The notes: generated by a model not told the origin, from the sequence alone. A DNA stretch of 35,034 nucleotides from Methanobacterium sp. (GCA_015661405.1 JACWMK010000022.1:1-35034); one strand, 5' to 3'. Shown: positions 17,544-27,499, counted from the stretch's first letter. Translations and numbers: made by a program.

Positions 17544-17940
17544 ATGAAAGTAGTTACAATTAATTCACGTCCATGTAAAGATAATTGGAAACACAGCACT
17601 CATTCTTAATCCTTTTTTAGAGGGTATGAGAGAGAAAGGAACTGAAATTGTAACATATTATAGTAATGAACTTAAAATAGATCCATTTCAGGGTCCATGT
17701 CAGGGAGATATAACTTGTATGGGAACTGCTGGTAAATTTTTTCAGGATGATGATATGGAATGGCTTCTGCCGAAAGTAGTCAATCCGATAATCTTATATT
17801 TGCCTCACCGCTTTATTGTTGGCGTTACCGGGCATATGAAAATGTTCATTGACATACTTTCACCAATGAGATGTCTTAGTAGGGAGATCCGTGATAATCG
17901 CATCAGACATCCTCACAGGAATGGATGGACTCATCTTCTA
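17544..17940 (+). pseudogene. NADPH-dependent FMN reductase-like, frameshifted and truncated
   Basis: A GGGGTGA ribosome site precedes the ATG at 17544. The frame reads MKVVTINSRPCKDN and then needs a jump: dropping one T at 17585-17586 gives GNTALILNPFLEGMREKGTE, the normal continuation of the flavodoxin-like fold. Further on, around 17775-17830, the conserved strand appears in the other frame (FASPLY) and returns as GVTGHMKMFIDILSPM, so two more shifts nearly cancel. REIRDNRIRHPHRN follows, then homology fades before the helicase stop at 17968. It should have been a small flavin reductase with an iron-sulfur-like Cys region (CQGDITCMG). At least three lesions make sequencing error alone unlikely. 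Confidence 0.75.
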
Positions 17941-17967
17941 AGATTTTTTTTAAGATATTTGAAAATT

Positions 17968-20900
17968 TTATTTTATGATAATATTTATCATTCCGTTTGC
18001 TGATTCTACTAATTTTTCTTCATCTAAGAGTTTTTGTATGGATGTTTTAATTTTATTAGATGTTTTTTTACTAGTGGATTTGAAGCCAAATAATCGTGCT
18101 ACTTGTGTATATAAATCTTTCATGGGTGTAGCGTGCTGTGTTTCTAAAACTATTTTAACTGCTTCTTCTATTTCTTCGGGACTTATTAAATCAATATTGG
18201 CGGGTGGATCTCCAGTTCGTCTACGGACATATATTTTACCATTAATTGGGTAAAGGAAATTATCTTTAATAATGATTTGATCATTTTGTCCTGCGATCTC
18301 AGTTGCTGATTTGATGGCTTCTTTTATTCTTTTACCTGCTTTTTTCAGTCCCCAACATGATCGCATTCGTTTTATAACTTCATTAATGTTAATGGGACCT
18401 TCAATGTTTACTATTTGAATGATAGCTTCTGATAATTCAAGTGATGATTTTTCAGTTAAGGGGCAGCTTTTATCTATTGTAATTGTATTACAAATTTCAT
18501 AATCTGAAACGGGATCTTCTATACTTAATTCTGGTTTATTGATTTCATTGTCAACTGTTGGTTGAATTATCTCCTGTGATGTTTCATTTAGTGGATTTTC
18601 TTCTTCTAATTCTGTTTCATCGTATATTGTTTCTTCTTCTAATTCTGTTTCATTTAGTGGATTTTCTTCTTCTAATTCTGTTTCATCGTATATTGTTTCT
18701 TCTTCTTGGATGTTGATTTCTGTGATATTCTCTCTTTTTTCAGCGTCTTCTATGGCTTTTAATAGTCTGTTTGTAGTTTCTTCTCGGTTTCGGTACCAGT
18801 CTGTTGACCAGATTCTATGTATTTTCCAACCTAATCCTTCTAATACTTGTTGACGTAGTCTATCTCTATCACGGGCGACTGGTGAACTGTGATATGTGGC
18901 TCCGTCGCATTCTATTCCTAGTAAGTATTCTCCTTGGGAGTTTGGGTCTACGATGGCTAGATCTATTCGGAATCCCGCGCATCCCACTTGTTTATGAACT
19001 TCGTATTTAGTATTCTTTAGGAATTCATAGACTGTTTCTTCGAAGGATGATTCAGTATTTTCTTTGGGTGATTCATATTCTATTAATTGACGGTTTTCAG
19101 CGTATTCTAGGAATGTTTTTAATGCTCTTAATCCGAATGGAGCATTGGATGCTAGTTTGAGATCGGAGTGTTTGAAGTTTGAGAATATTACACATTTTTC
19201 CCGTGCTCGGGTGAAGAGTACATTTAACCGTCTTTCACCACCTTCACGGTTTACTGGTCCAAAGTTATGACTTATTTTATGGTTTTTATCAAATCCAAAA
19301 CCTACACTAACAAAGATAACGTCCCTTTCATCTCCTTGGATGGTTTCTAAGTTTTTTATGAAGAATTTCTCAAATTTTTTTTCAGTGAAGTGTTCTTCTA
19401 TCTCTGGATTTTTTTTACGTTCGATTTCAAGGAAATCATCTATTAATCGTCTTTGATTTAGATTGAAGGTTCCTACACCGAGACTTTTAGTATTACCATA
19501 GGTTTGGTAATGCTCAATTATAGCTTTTACTACCTCTTTGGCTTCTATAATATTTCCTGAGCTTTTACCACTATCGTAAATAGCTTCTGGTAAGTGTTTA
19601 AATTTTAATCCTAGTTTATCTGAATCATTACTGGGTGATGGATATATGAGGAGTTGGTTACTGTAGAATAGATGATTGGATACTGCTATTAATGATTCAT
19701 GTCTACTTCGGTAATGCCATCTCAGCATTTTAGTGGGGAAGCCACTTTTTTTACATAAGTGTAGAATACTTTCCATGTCTTTTAAGGAGCTTAATTCGTA
19801 ATCTTCATCATCATCTGCTTCCACCATGTTTTCAAAGAATGATGTAGGTGGTAATTGTTTAGTGTCACCCATTACCACTAAATGTTTTCCTCTTAGGAAT
19901 GCTCCGAGGGCATCTTCTGGTTTAACTTGACTGGCTTCATCAAAAATAATAACATCAAATAGTAGGTTATCTACATTTTCCGGTTCTATGAATTGAGCAA
20001 TTGATAATGGACTCATCATAAAACATGGTTTAATTTCCTGAATTAAACCACCAGCGGCAGATAAAAGTTTTCTTATAGGCATATGTCTTCTTTTACGGTT
20101 GAATTCGCTTAGAAGTATCCCTAATTCTGATCTTTTAGTGGTTTCTCCGCCTATAATTGGTCTTTTTTGTGAAATTTGTTGAGTGATTCTCTTTCTATTA
20201 AGGATTAGTAATTCTTGGTCTAATTTAATGAATTTATCTATTTTATTCTCGTGAAGATCTCCCACGAAACCTGATAATACCGTGTTTTCCATGAAAATTG
20301 ATTTTAATAGGTTATCTGCGAAGTTACCCTTGAAGCATGGTATTATATCATCTGAATCTATTTTATCATTTTCGAATAATTTTATTAAAGGTTTAGTTAT
20401 TGTCGGTAATTCTCTTTTACGTGCGGAGTATTGAGACCATATTAATAATTTAGGTAATTCTGTTTGTAATAATTCTATTTCCGATTTTAAGTTTTCAAAT
20501 GGTATGGATGTAAAATTAATATGGAAAATGGATGTGAAATCCATTTTTAAATATTTTATAAATCCTTCAATGTTATTAATTAGGTTTTGATAGTAATTAT
20601 CTATGTTATTTATATTTTGTTGGATTTGCTCTTTATTTTGTCCGGAATTCAATACTTCAATGGATTTTTGAGTTATTTTACCTTCGGATAATAGTTTTCT
20701 AAATTTTAAGATTCTCCGTGTGAATTCATGAAGATTTTCTGGATCGGATTCTTCTCCTTTCCATTGTGAACCAAAGCAACTTAATGCTTCTTCTTTTGAT
20801 GATCTTATATTATCTCTGAGTTTTTTACATTTAATTAATTCATTTAAGTCTGTGAGGATATCTTCGTCACTATGGGGTGCTTCTTTAAAATAAAATGATT

Positions 20901-22839
20901 CTATTTCTAATTTGGTTTTTTTGTAGTCTCCACTTAAAAATTTTAATCTTTTATTTGAAAGTTTTTTAAATTTAATTTGAATGGATCTGAGGTTTTTATC
21001 TAATGTGGATGGATTATAATCCTTTATTATTAATTTTAATTCTCTTAATTGTTTTATTAAATTGTTTGCTGTAGAGTTAGGGTCATCCCATTGTGGATTA
21101 ATGACAATTTCTTCTTCTATTAGAATTGAGTTAGCTATTAACTGTGAGTTTTCAAGTGATTCATCTAATTCACCCATATTTTTAGGGGTTTTAACACCGG
21201 AAACATTCGTTAATAAAGTTATTTCATTATTAATGTTGTTTAAAATATTTATTGATTGATTTAGGAGATTGTTTATCCTGTTCTCGTCGGCTGGTAGTAT
21301 AATGTCGGGTCTTGATAATCTCCAGGGATGTTGGGATATTGGTTTTAGTGTTTTTAGGAGTTCACTAATATCACTTAATTTGGTGATTGATTCACGCCAT
21401 TCATCATTAGTGTAGGATCGAATATCCCCCATTTCCACATAGGGCATTTCTATTCCTTTTTTATGGAAGTGTATTAATGCTTCTTCTTTGATTCCGAATA
21501 GTTCGAATGGTGATAACTCTAGATTACCAATGCTTCCATGGATTATTTCAGCATATTTATTTAGATCAGATTTAATAGTGTCTAGTTTATCAAATTTATG
21601 TTTCAGTGAAATGGGAGGTTTTACGGGTTCATATAATGTTTTTTGTAATTGATTTAGTACTTCTAGTTTGTTTGATTTATGACTGTGTAATTCTAGACAA
21701 AATTCTCCTAAACCAATGTTGTCTAGTCGGCTTTTAACTACTTCTAGTGCAGCCATTTTTTCACTAACGAATAAAACTGTTTTCCCTGAGGCCATAATTT
21801 CAGCAATTAAGTTAACAATGGTTTGTGATTTACCAGTTCCCGGTGGACCTTCTACCACCAAATTTCGGCCGGATTTACCATCTTCTATTACGGCGATTTG
21901 ACTTGAATCAGCATCTAAAACATTATAGACATCTTTAGATTTTAGTTTTTTATCTACGTCTTCTTCTAAGAACCCGGTATCGTATGGTTCATCACCTTTG
22001 TCAAATAGATCTTTTATAATTGGATTTTTATTAAATGAATATGTTTCAGGCCAACTTTTGGGGTTTAAATCTTGGAACATTACAAATTTGGTGAAACTGA
22101 AAAAGGAGAGATATGTTTCGTTTAAAACATTGAAATTCTTTATTTTAGATACAGATTTTTTTACTGCTTGTAAATATTTGTCGACTCCTTCTTTCTCTTC
22201 GGGCATTTCGAAGTCTGGTAGATTTATTCCTTGTTCTTCTAATTTACTTTGGAGTGATATGTTTGTTAGGATGTCTTCACCAGTCCAATTTAATTTAAAG
22301 GAGTCTCCTAATTTTTTTCTCGTTAATTTTATTGGTATTAGGATTAATGGTGCTTTACGTATTTTCTGAGAGTCTGCGTATTCTATCCATTCAAGAAATC
22401 CGATAGCTAAATATAGGATATTATATCCTTGTTCTTCAAAAACACTCTTTGCTTGCTGATTTATGTATCTTAAACGTTTTTGAAGTTCCATTGGATTGAA
22501 GTTAGTTTTTAGAAAGAGATTATGTTGACGTTTGTCCTCGGTTTCTTCTGGTGTGGATAATAATATTTCTGCTTCTTCTTCTGTTAAATTAGGATCTTCT
22601 TCAGAGGATGATTCTTTATCTGGTTCTTCTTCTTGTTTTGTTGGTAGGAATTGTAACTTTTTTTCTTGTAATAGAAGTAGATCATAGATTTCTGGGGCTA
22701 TTTCGTTTATTACTTGTATAGATTTGGCTCCGGGTCTAAAGTTTAGTAGTGGATTTCTCATTGTTAAATCCAGTAAATTTTCTCTTAAATGATCTAATTG
22801 TTTTTCTAGTTTGACCTTGTGACTAACGATTATAATCAT
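17968..22839 (-). CDS. DUF4011 / SF1 helicase / PD-(D/E)XK nuclease / DUF3320 protein
   Basis: 1623 residues. The N-terminus (KLEKQLDHLRENLLDLTMRN) is DUF4011-like. A superfamily 1 helicase follows: Walker A GPPGTGKSQT near residue 331, Walker B DVIIFDEASQV near 963, GDTKQLPPTSF, then IQGDERDVIFVSVGFG and LFTRAREK. A nuclease of the Vsr/DUF559/MTES_1575 type comes next, around 1280-1370 (GIECDGATYHSS, DRDRLRQQVLEGLGWKIHRI). After an acidic linker with a 22-residue tandem duplication, a DUF3320-like module ends the protein. Such helicase-nuclease giants are found in defence islands; DUF4011-helicase-Vsr proteins have been reported as antiphage. The ATG at 22839 has GGGAG directly before it, so the exact start is uncertain. 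Cytoplasmic. It probably acts alone; no partner gene is contiguous. Confidence 0.88.
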   Translation of the reverse strand: MIIIVSHKVKLEKQLDHLRENLLDLTMRNPLLNFRPGAKSIQVINEIAPEIYDLLLLQEKKLQFLPTKQEEEPDKESSSEEDPNLTEEEAEILLSTPEETEDKRQHNLFLKTNFNPMELQKRLRYINQQAKSVFEEQGYNILYLAIGFLEWIEYADSQKIRKAPLILIPIKLTRKKLGDSFKLNWTGEDILTNISLQSKLEEQGINLPDFEMPEEKEGVDKYLQAVKKSVSKIKNFNVLNETYLSFFSFTKFVMFQDLNPKSWPETYSFNKNPIIKDLFDKGDEPYDTGFLEEDVDKKLKSKDVYNVLDADSSQIAVIEDGKSGRNLVVEGPPGTGKSQTIVNLIAEIMASGKTVLFVSEKMAALEVVKSRLDNIGLGEFCLELHSHKSNKLEVLNQLQKTLYEPVKPPISLKHKFDKLDTIKSDLNKYAEIIHGSIGNLELSPFELFGIKEEALIHFHKKGIEMPYVEMGDIRSYTNDEWRESITKLSDISELLKTLKPISQHPWRLSRPDIILPADENRINNLLNQSINILNNINNEITLLTNVSGVKTPKNMGELDESLENSQLIANSILIEEEIVINPQWDDPNSTANNLIKQLRELKLIIKDYNPSTLDKNLRSIQIKFKKLSNKRLKFLSGDYKKTKLEIESFYFKEAPHSDEDILTDLNELIKCKKLRDNIRSSKEEALSCFGSQWKGEESDPENLHEFTRRILKFRKLLSEGKITQKSIEVLNSGQNKEQIQQNINNIDNYYQNLINNIEGFIKYLKMDFTSIFHINFTSIPFENLKSEIELLQTELPKLLIWSQYSARKRELPTITKPLIKLFENDKIDSDDIIPCFKGNFADNLLKSIFMENTVLSGFVGDLHENKIDKFIKLDQELLILNRKRITQQISQKRPIIGGETTKRSELGILLSEFNRKRRHMPIRKLLSAAGGLIQEIKPCFMMSPLSIAQFIEPENVDNLLFDVIIFDEASQVKPEDALGAFLRGKHLVVMGDTKQLPPTSFFENMVEADDDEDYELSSLKDMESILHLCKKSGFPTKMLRWHYRSRHESLIAVSNHLFYSNQLLIYPSPSNDSDKLGLKFKHLPEAIYDSGKSSGNIIEAKEVVKAIIEHYQTYGNTKSLGVGTFNLNQRRLIDDFLEIERKKNPEIEEHFTEKKFEKFFIKNLETIQGDERDVIFVSVGFGFDKNHKISHNFGPVNREGGERRLNVLFTRAREKCVIFSNFKHSDLKLASNAPFGLRALKTFLEYAENRQLIEYESPKENTESSFEETVYEFLKNTKYEVHKQVGCAGFRIDLAIVDPNSQGEYLLGIECDGATYHSSPVARDRDRLRQQVLEGLGWKIHRIWSTDWYRNREETTNRLLKAIEDAEKRENITEINIQEEETIYDETELEEENPLNETELEEETIYDETELEEENPLNETSQEIIQPTVDNEINKPELSIEDPVSDYEICNTITIDKSCPLTEKSSLELSEAIIQIVNIEGPININEVIKRMRSCWGLKKAGKRIKEAIKSATEIAGQNDQIIIKDNFLYPINGKIYVRRRTGDPPANIDLISPEEIEEAVKIVLETQHATPMKDLYTQVARLFGFKSTSKKTSNKIKTSIQKLLDEEKLVESANGMINIIIK
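18587..18708 (-). repeat. 66-bp in-frame tandem duplication inside the helicase gene
   Basis: Two copies begin at 18587 and 18653, coding for 22-residue acidic repeats (EETIYDETELEEENPLNET). The unit length keeps the frame, so the protein only gains linker. It lies between the nuclease and DUF3320 parts and may vary in copy number between strains. Confidence 0.85.
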
Positions 22840-23341
22840 CTCCCACTTGTATTTCTAAGAAATGTTTAATATTACAATTAATTAATTGTAAGATTAATAT
22901 AAGGTTAAATTTTTCTATTTTAGCTACTAATAGTTGTGAATTTTAAGTATATCTCATTTTATTGTGTTGGTTTGATATTTTTTACCATTTTTTATCTAAA
23001 TTTTTCTTATAATAACTTTACTTTATTTATTTGATGAGACGTACACTTCAAGTGTAAATAATTACATTTTTTAGGAACTAATAAATTATTAACATAATTA
23101 GACAAAAAAATATGCAGTAAAAATGAGAACTATACAGTTGAAGTGAAAAGTTATTTATGCCTTAGGGAAGTATATGGGTATGCTGTGTAGTTTTTATATT
23201 ATTATAAGAGTGTTTAGTAGCTGTGAAGTGTAAATAAAAAGCAGTTAGAAATATTTTTTTAGTATAAATTTATTTTGATTAAAAAAAATAGGGTTGTATG
23301 AGATTGATGTTTAAGTCGTTTTCATCTGATTATTCTTTTTT
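22840..23341. other. Intergenic region with a short palindrome
   Basis: About 500 bases without a gene. It should hold the helicase promoter (minus strand, left end). A perfect inverted repeat, TACACTT-c-AAGTGTA, lies at 23042-23056, and AAGTGTAAATAA recurs at about 23050 and 23225. An operator is possible but unproven. Confidence 0.45.
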
Positions 23342-23647
23342 TTATATTCCTCTTTTATCTGGTAGTCTTTGAATCTCTGAATCACCTTTTCCAGGTTTTT
23401 TATCTACATTCTGTTTAAGTAATTTTTCAGATTCTTTAACGGGTATACGTCTTATAAGTCCATGTTCAAAAACATAATCTCCTTGTGATAATTGACTTAA
23501 AACTTCTTGAAAATCTTTCCTTGTTAAACTGGGGAATTCCATTTTTAAGGTGGTATATAATCTTTTTTCAAGATAAACATTGTTATGATCTTTAATTATA
23601 ATATCAGCTCTTTCTTCTATCTGTGATAGTTTATCTTTGTCAGTCAT
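23342..23647 (-). CDS. Small protein, possible winged helix-turn-helix
   Basis: 101 residues, with a GGAAGGAT site nine bases before the ATG. The body (ADIIIKDHNNVYLEKRLYTT, then LTRKDFQEVLSQLSQGDYVF, EHGLIRRIP) has the helix-helix-helix-wing rhythm of a small DNA-binding domain. The last 30 residues are charged and probably disordered. It is soluble. Divergent from the RNase J-like operon, with 260 bases between, so it could regulate it, but this is only context. Confidence 0.7.
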   Translation of the reverse strand: MTDKDKLSQIEERADIIIKDHNNVYLEKRLYTTLKMEFPSLTRKDFQEVLSQLSQGDYVFEHGLIRRIPVKESEKLLKQNVDKKPGKGDSEIQRLPDKRGI

Positions 23648-23906
23648 TTTTTTTTATCCTTCCCTAAAAAAAACCTATTTTTTTTAGAGGATTTTATATT
23701 AATTCTAAATTATTTTAGTTTAATTACTATATATTTTTTCTAAAGAATATATTTTATCAAATTTAATTATTCAAAAGAATTAGAAATATATAATCGATAA
23801 ATTTTATTTTAAGTGATAATATATTAAGTTCATTAAATGAGGCAATAAATGACTAAATATTATATTAAATTGATTAATTATTTAATTTCAGTGGAGGATT
23901 ATTTTA

Positions 23907-25409
23907 ATGACTGATATCAATTTTTATGGTGGGGTTGATGAAATTGGTGGGAATAAAATATTAGTGAAGGATAATAATAGTTCATTATTTTTAGATTTTG
24001 GCATGAGTTTTTCAATTGCTAATAAATATTTTTCAGAGTTTTTACAACCTCGAAAAGCTAATGGTATACTAGATTTTACAGAATTCGGTCTCTTACCCAA
24101 AGTTAAAGGGATTTACCGGGAAGATTATTTAAATCACTGTGGACTTACTAGTGATAGTGAACCTTCGGTTGATGGGGTTTTAATTAGTCATGCTCATATG
24201 GATCATTCCGCGTATATTCATCATTTAAGGGAAGATATACCTATATATATAACTTCGGAGTCTTATTTGATTCTTAAGACTTTAGAGGATACGGGTAGCA
24301 CTTCTTTTGGTGAAATGCTTAATTTAAAAAAATCTTTTAATTTAACTCCTAAAAAGAATGTTAAAAAAGGTCCGGAAAATAGAAGATCTAAAGGTGCAGA
24401 ATGCATTGTAGAGCGTGATATTCGGGTTATAGAACCTTATAAAGAATTTAATGTAGGTGAAAGTAAAGTTAAAAGTGTTCCAGTTGATCATTCACTTCCC
24501 GGTGCAACTGCCTTTCTTGTTGATACAGGTGATGAAGCTATAGTTTATACTGGGGATTTACGGTTTCATGGTCGTAGACGAGAATTTACTGAAAAATTTG
24601 TGAAGGAAGCGAAAAAATTCAATCCTACCACTGTCATATCTGAAGGAACTAGGATAAATAAAGTTAATAATGTGGGAGAGGAGTCTATTGAGAGGACAGC
24701 TACCAAATTAGTTTCAAATATCAAGGGTTTGGCTATTGTAAGTTTTCCAGTTAGGGATTTGGATCGGTTTTTAACATTTTATAATGTAGCTAAGAATACA
24801 GATAGAGTAATGGCTGTTAGTTTAAAACAAGCTTACATGTTAAATCTTTTTGATGGGGTTGGTTATCCTCGTGTTGATGAAGTTGCGGTTTATATTCCTC
24901 GTAAAGATTGGGGTATGATGGGTGATGAGTGTTTAGCTTGTCTGGAGGGTAATTGGCTGCCTTCTTCTAAACTTCACAGTTATCATACCGAGCAGGATTA
25001 TAAGAATTGGGAAAGAAAATTTCTTAATTGGGATAACTCTATTACTTATCGGGATTTACGTGAAGATCCAAAAGATTATATTTTTGGTTGTGATTTCTTC
25101 GAGTTAAAAGAACTTATAGATATAAAACCTGAAAATGGAATTTATTTATATTCTAAAACTGAACCATTTAACGAGGAAATGGAATTTGACTTCCATAAAG
25201 TTAGAAATTGGATTGATCACTTTAATTTACCATTGATAACTGAGGGTATGCATGGCTCTGGTCATGCTAATGGAGTGGAATTATTAAATATGATTAGAGA
25301 GATATCACCAGAAAAAGTTTATCCTGTACATACGGAGAATAAAGAGAAGTTTAATGTTTTAAATGATGATGGAGTTAAGGTTGTTTATCCTGAATTAAGT
25401 AAAAAATGA
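23907..25409 (+). CDS. RNase J-like metallo-beta-lactamase hydrolase
   Basis: 500 residues, with GGAGG before the ATG. The N-terminus GGVDEIGGNKILV is the first strand-turn of the metallo-beta-lactamase fold as seen in RNase J/CPSF nucleases. The zinc motif HAHMDH is at 95-100. A later metal ligand is likely in VDHSLPGATAFLVDTGD, followed by YTGDLRFHG, and the C-terminus has MHGSGHANG and VYPVHTE, which are typical of RNase J-type proteins. It is longer than minimal forms and lacks obvious KH domains. Known relatives degrade or trim RNA as 5'-3' exo- or endonucleases. The YhaM-like gene follows 15 bases later, suggesting a joint RNA-decay unit. Confidence 0.8.
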   Translation: MTDINFYGGVDEIGGNKILVKDNNSSLFLDFGMSFSIANKYFSEFLQPRKANGILDFTEFGLLPKVKGIYREDYLNHCGLTSDSEPSVDGVLISHAHMDHSAYIHHLREDIPIYITSESYLILKTLEDTGSTSFGEMLNLKKSFNLTPKKNVKKGPENRRSKGAECIVERDIRVIEPYKEFNVGESKVKSVPVDHSLPGATAFLVDTGDEAIVYTGDLRFHGRRREFTEKFVKEAKKFNPTTVISEGTRINKVNNVGEESIERTATKLVSNIKGLAIVSFPVRDLDRFLTFYNVAKNTDRVMAVSLKQAYMLNLFDGVGYPRVDEVAVYIPRKDWGMMGDECLACLEGNWLPSSKLHSYHTEQDYKNWERKFLNWDNSITYRDLREDPKDYIFGCDFFELKELIDIKPENGIYLYSKTEPFNEEMEFDFHKVRNWIDHFNLPLITEGMHGSGHANGVELLNMIREISPEKVYPVHTENKEKFNVLNDDGVKVVYPELSKK

Positions 25410-25424
25410 GGAGAATTTTTTTTT

Positions 25425-26330
25425 ATGTTTAAAAAATCTGATGAAGACTTTATTGAAAATTTAAATTCTAGAAGACCAATTAGATCCCAGTTTGTGATTG
25501 CGGATAAAGTGTTTAAGAAGGCTAAGACTGGACGTAATTATATAGATGTGACTCTTACGGATAAAACTGGTCGAATCGCGGGGAGGATATTTCCAAAAGA
25601 AGATGCTGAGGGAAAATTTGAGGCTTTATGCATTGGAAATATTTGTAGAATTTTAGGGAAAGTAAATGAATTTCCCTCTGGTTCTGGAAGATTTAATATC
25701 GTTATTGATAACTTTAAAGAATTATCTGAAGATGAATATGAGTTAGATGATTTTGTTATAATTTCAGATAGAGATAAAGCTGAAATGATAGCTGAAATAG
25801 ATGATACTATAACGGGTATGGAAAATATTTATCTTAAAAATTTATTGAAAGCTTTTTTCAGTGATAAAATATTCACGGATATGTTTTTTAATTCTCCATC
25901 TGCGAAGTTTTATCATCATAATTATATGGGTGGATTATTGGAGCATAGTGTAGAAGTTTTAAAGCTTTGTAAGACAGCTTGTGAAATATTTCCTGAGCTT
26001 GATAAGGATCTTTTATATGCGGGTGCATTGTTGCATGATGTGGGTAAATTGAAAGCTTATGAGTATGATTTAGTGAAAATAGAATTTTCTGATGAAGGTA
26101 GATTACTTGATCATATCTTTATATCCTGTGATATGGTTAAGGAGAGAATGAATGAAATGGAAATGCCTGTTGGTCTTTCAATTCAATTGTTACATCTTAT
26201 ATTGAGTCATCATGGTGAAGTTAAGAATGGTTGGGGTTCATCGGTGGATCCGAAAACTCCGGAAGCGGTGGCTTTGCATCAAGCGGATAATTTGGATGCT
26301 AAAGTTAAAGGATTACTTCAAAACTTATAA
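25425..26330 (+). CDS. YhaM-like 3'-5' exoribonuclease (OB fold + HD domain)
   Basis: 301 residues, with a GAGGAG site nine bases before the ATG. Residues 20-100 are an OB fold (YIDVTLTDKTGRIAGRIFPK), as in YhaM/CBF1. From 165 on is an HD domain: H174 in LLEHSVEVLKLC, HD at 204-205 in LLHDVGKLKAYEY, the paired H262/H263 in SHHGE, and D288 in HQADNLDAK. All expected metal ligands are present, so it should be active. Known relatives are Mn-dependent 3'-5' exonucleases acting on RNA and single-stranded DNA. Co-transcription with the RNase J-like gene is likely. Confidence 0.87.
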   Translation: MFKKSDEDFIENLNSRRPIRSQFVIADKVFKKAKTGRNYIDVTLTDKTGRIAGRIFPKEDAEGKFEALCIGNICRILGKVNEFPSGSGRFNIVIDNFKELSEDEYELDDFVIISDRDKAEMIAEIDDTITGMENIYLKNLLKAFFSDKIFTDMFFNSPSAKFYHHNYMGGLLEHSVEVLKLCKTACEIFPELDKDLLYAGALLHDVGKLKAYEYDLVKIEFSDEGRLLDHIFISCDMVKERMNEMEMPVGLSIQLLHLILSHHGEVKNGWGSSVDPKTPEAVALHQADNLDAKVKGLLQNL

Positions 26331-26788
26331 ATGAGCAATTTTCAGGTTCATCTATAAACCTTATCATAAATTTTTGTTATTCTTTACTCATTTTTTTTTA
26401 TCTTTACTTTTTAATTCCATAAAAACAAGTATAATATACTAACTTCCCCTCCGAGGAGGAGCTCTAGAATTGCTAATTTTTAACACTCTTTGATTTTTTT
26501 TCTCTTAATTTTAAATAAACAGATTTTCTTTTGATTAAAGTCTAATACTATTTTAAATTTATTATGCTAATTGGACTTTATCTCAACTGCATTGTTTACA
26601 GGTTTTTTTAGATTATTTAATAAAATATGAGTTTTTTATTAAGAATTGAAAAATATTCCCTTTCAATCTTTTTTTTTTTAATGAATAAAAAAATAGAACT
26701 TTTTTAAATTTTTTTTTTTTAAAGTATAATTTTTTATGAAATAAAGACTATAAATATTAATTGTGAATATTATGGGGAAGTTTGAGAA
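26331..26788. other. Intergenic region with an isolated GC-rich hairpin
   Basis: About 460 very A+T-rich bases. At 26445-26465 there is a G+C-rich patch, CCCCTCCGAGGAGGAGCTC, which can fold as CCTCC-GA-GGAGG. It contains both an SD-like and an anti-SD-like string but no start codon follows. Long T runs (26670-26720) could be terminators. Confidence 0.5.
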
Positions 26789-27499
26789 ATGGATGTTGGA
26801 GAGATTATTTTAGATGCAATTAGGTATCCTTCTTCTGATTGGAAGAAGATTATAATTTTAGGTGTAATATTAATTATTCCTATAGTTGATTTTATTGGTT
26901 TAGGTTATGTTTTGAGGATAATTAAGTCAACTATATCTGGAGTTGATGATCTGCCTGAATTTAATGATTTGGGTAATTTATTTGTTGATGGTCTTAAAGT
27001 GCTGGTTGTTAGTATAGTATATCTTATAATTCCGTTCATTGTTCTTGGATTGGGAGTATTCGGATCTCTAGCTACTTTTAGTGGTCTTGTGAATATTACA
27101 GTTGTAATTGGTTTAATTTTAGCTATATTATTCGGATTATTTGATATTATCGCATTAGCGAATATGGCTTTCTATGATGAACTTGGAGCTGCCTTTAAAT
27201 TCCGTGAAATATTTGAGAGAATCTCAGAAATTGGATGGGGTAAATACATTCTATGGTTCATAATTATGATTATCATATGGACTATATTTGGAATTATAGC
27301 AGGTATTTTGAATGTTATTCCTTACATAGGATTAATAATTGCTATTATAATCTTCTACTCCTATTTTTATATGTTTGGTGGAAGATCAACTGGTTTAATA
27401 TATTCAAATAACCTTGAAACTCGAAAAACTTTAAACCCACCGGATAAGTCTGTAAAAGAAACAAGTGTGACTGATGAATCTGATAAACCTGCAAATTAA
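26789..27499 (+). CDS. DUF4013 membrane protein
   Basis: 236 residues, with a GGGGAAG site upstream. Around six hydrophobic segments (21-40, 68-95, 100-125, 150-175, 180-200) and a charged tail rich in K, S and D. The start, GEIILDAIRYPSSDWKKIII, and the SGVDDLPEFNDLGNLFVDGLK loop match the DUF4013 family, common in methanogens and of unknown function. It is 26 bases ahead of the FtsX-like gene and so is probably in the same operon. Confidence 0.85.
   Translation: MDVGEIILDAIRYPSSDWKKIIILGVILIIPIVDFIGLGYVLRIIKSTISGVDDLPEFNDLGNLFVDGLKVLVVSIVYLIIPFIVLGLGVFGSLATFSGLVNITVVIGLILAILFGLFDIIALANMAFYDELGAAFKFREIFERISEIGWGKYILWFIIMIIIWTIFGIIAGILNVIPYIGLIIAIIIFYSYFYMFGGRSTGLIYSNNLETRKTLNPPDKSVKETSVTDESDKPAN

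Noticed and set aside
17975..22369. Several plus-strand open frames inside the helicase gene
   Set aside because: Antisense shadows of a gene with helicase and nuclease motifs throughout.
22840..23341. tRNA or other stable RNA gene in long intergenic gaps
   Set aside because: No cloverleaf-like or G+C-rich stretch of suitable length was seen in this or the other gaps.
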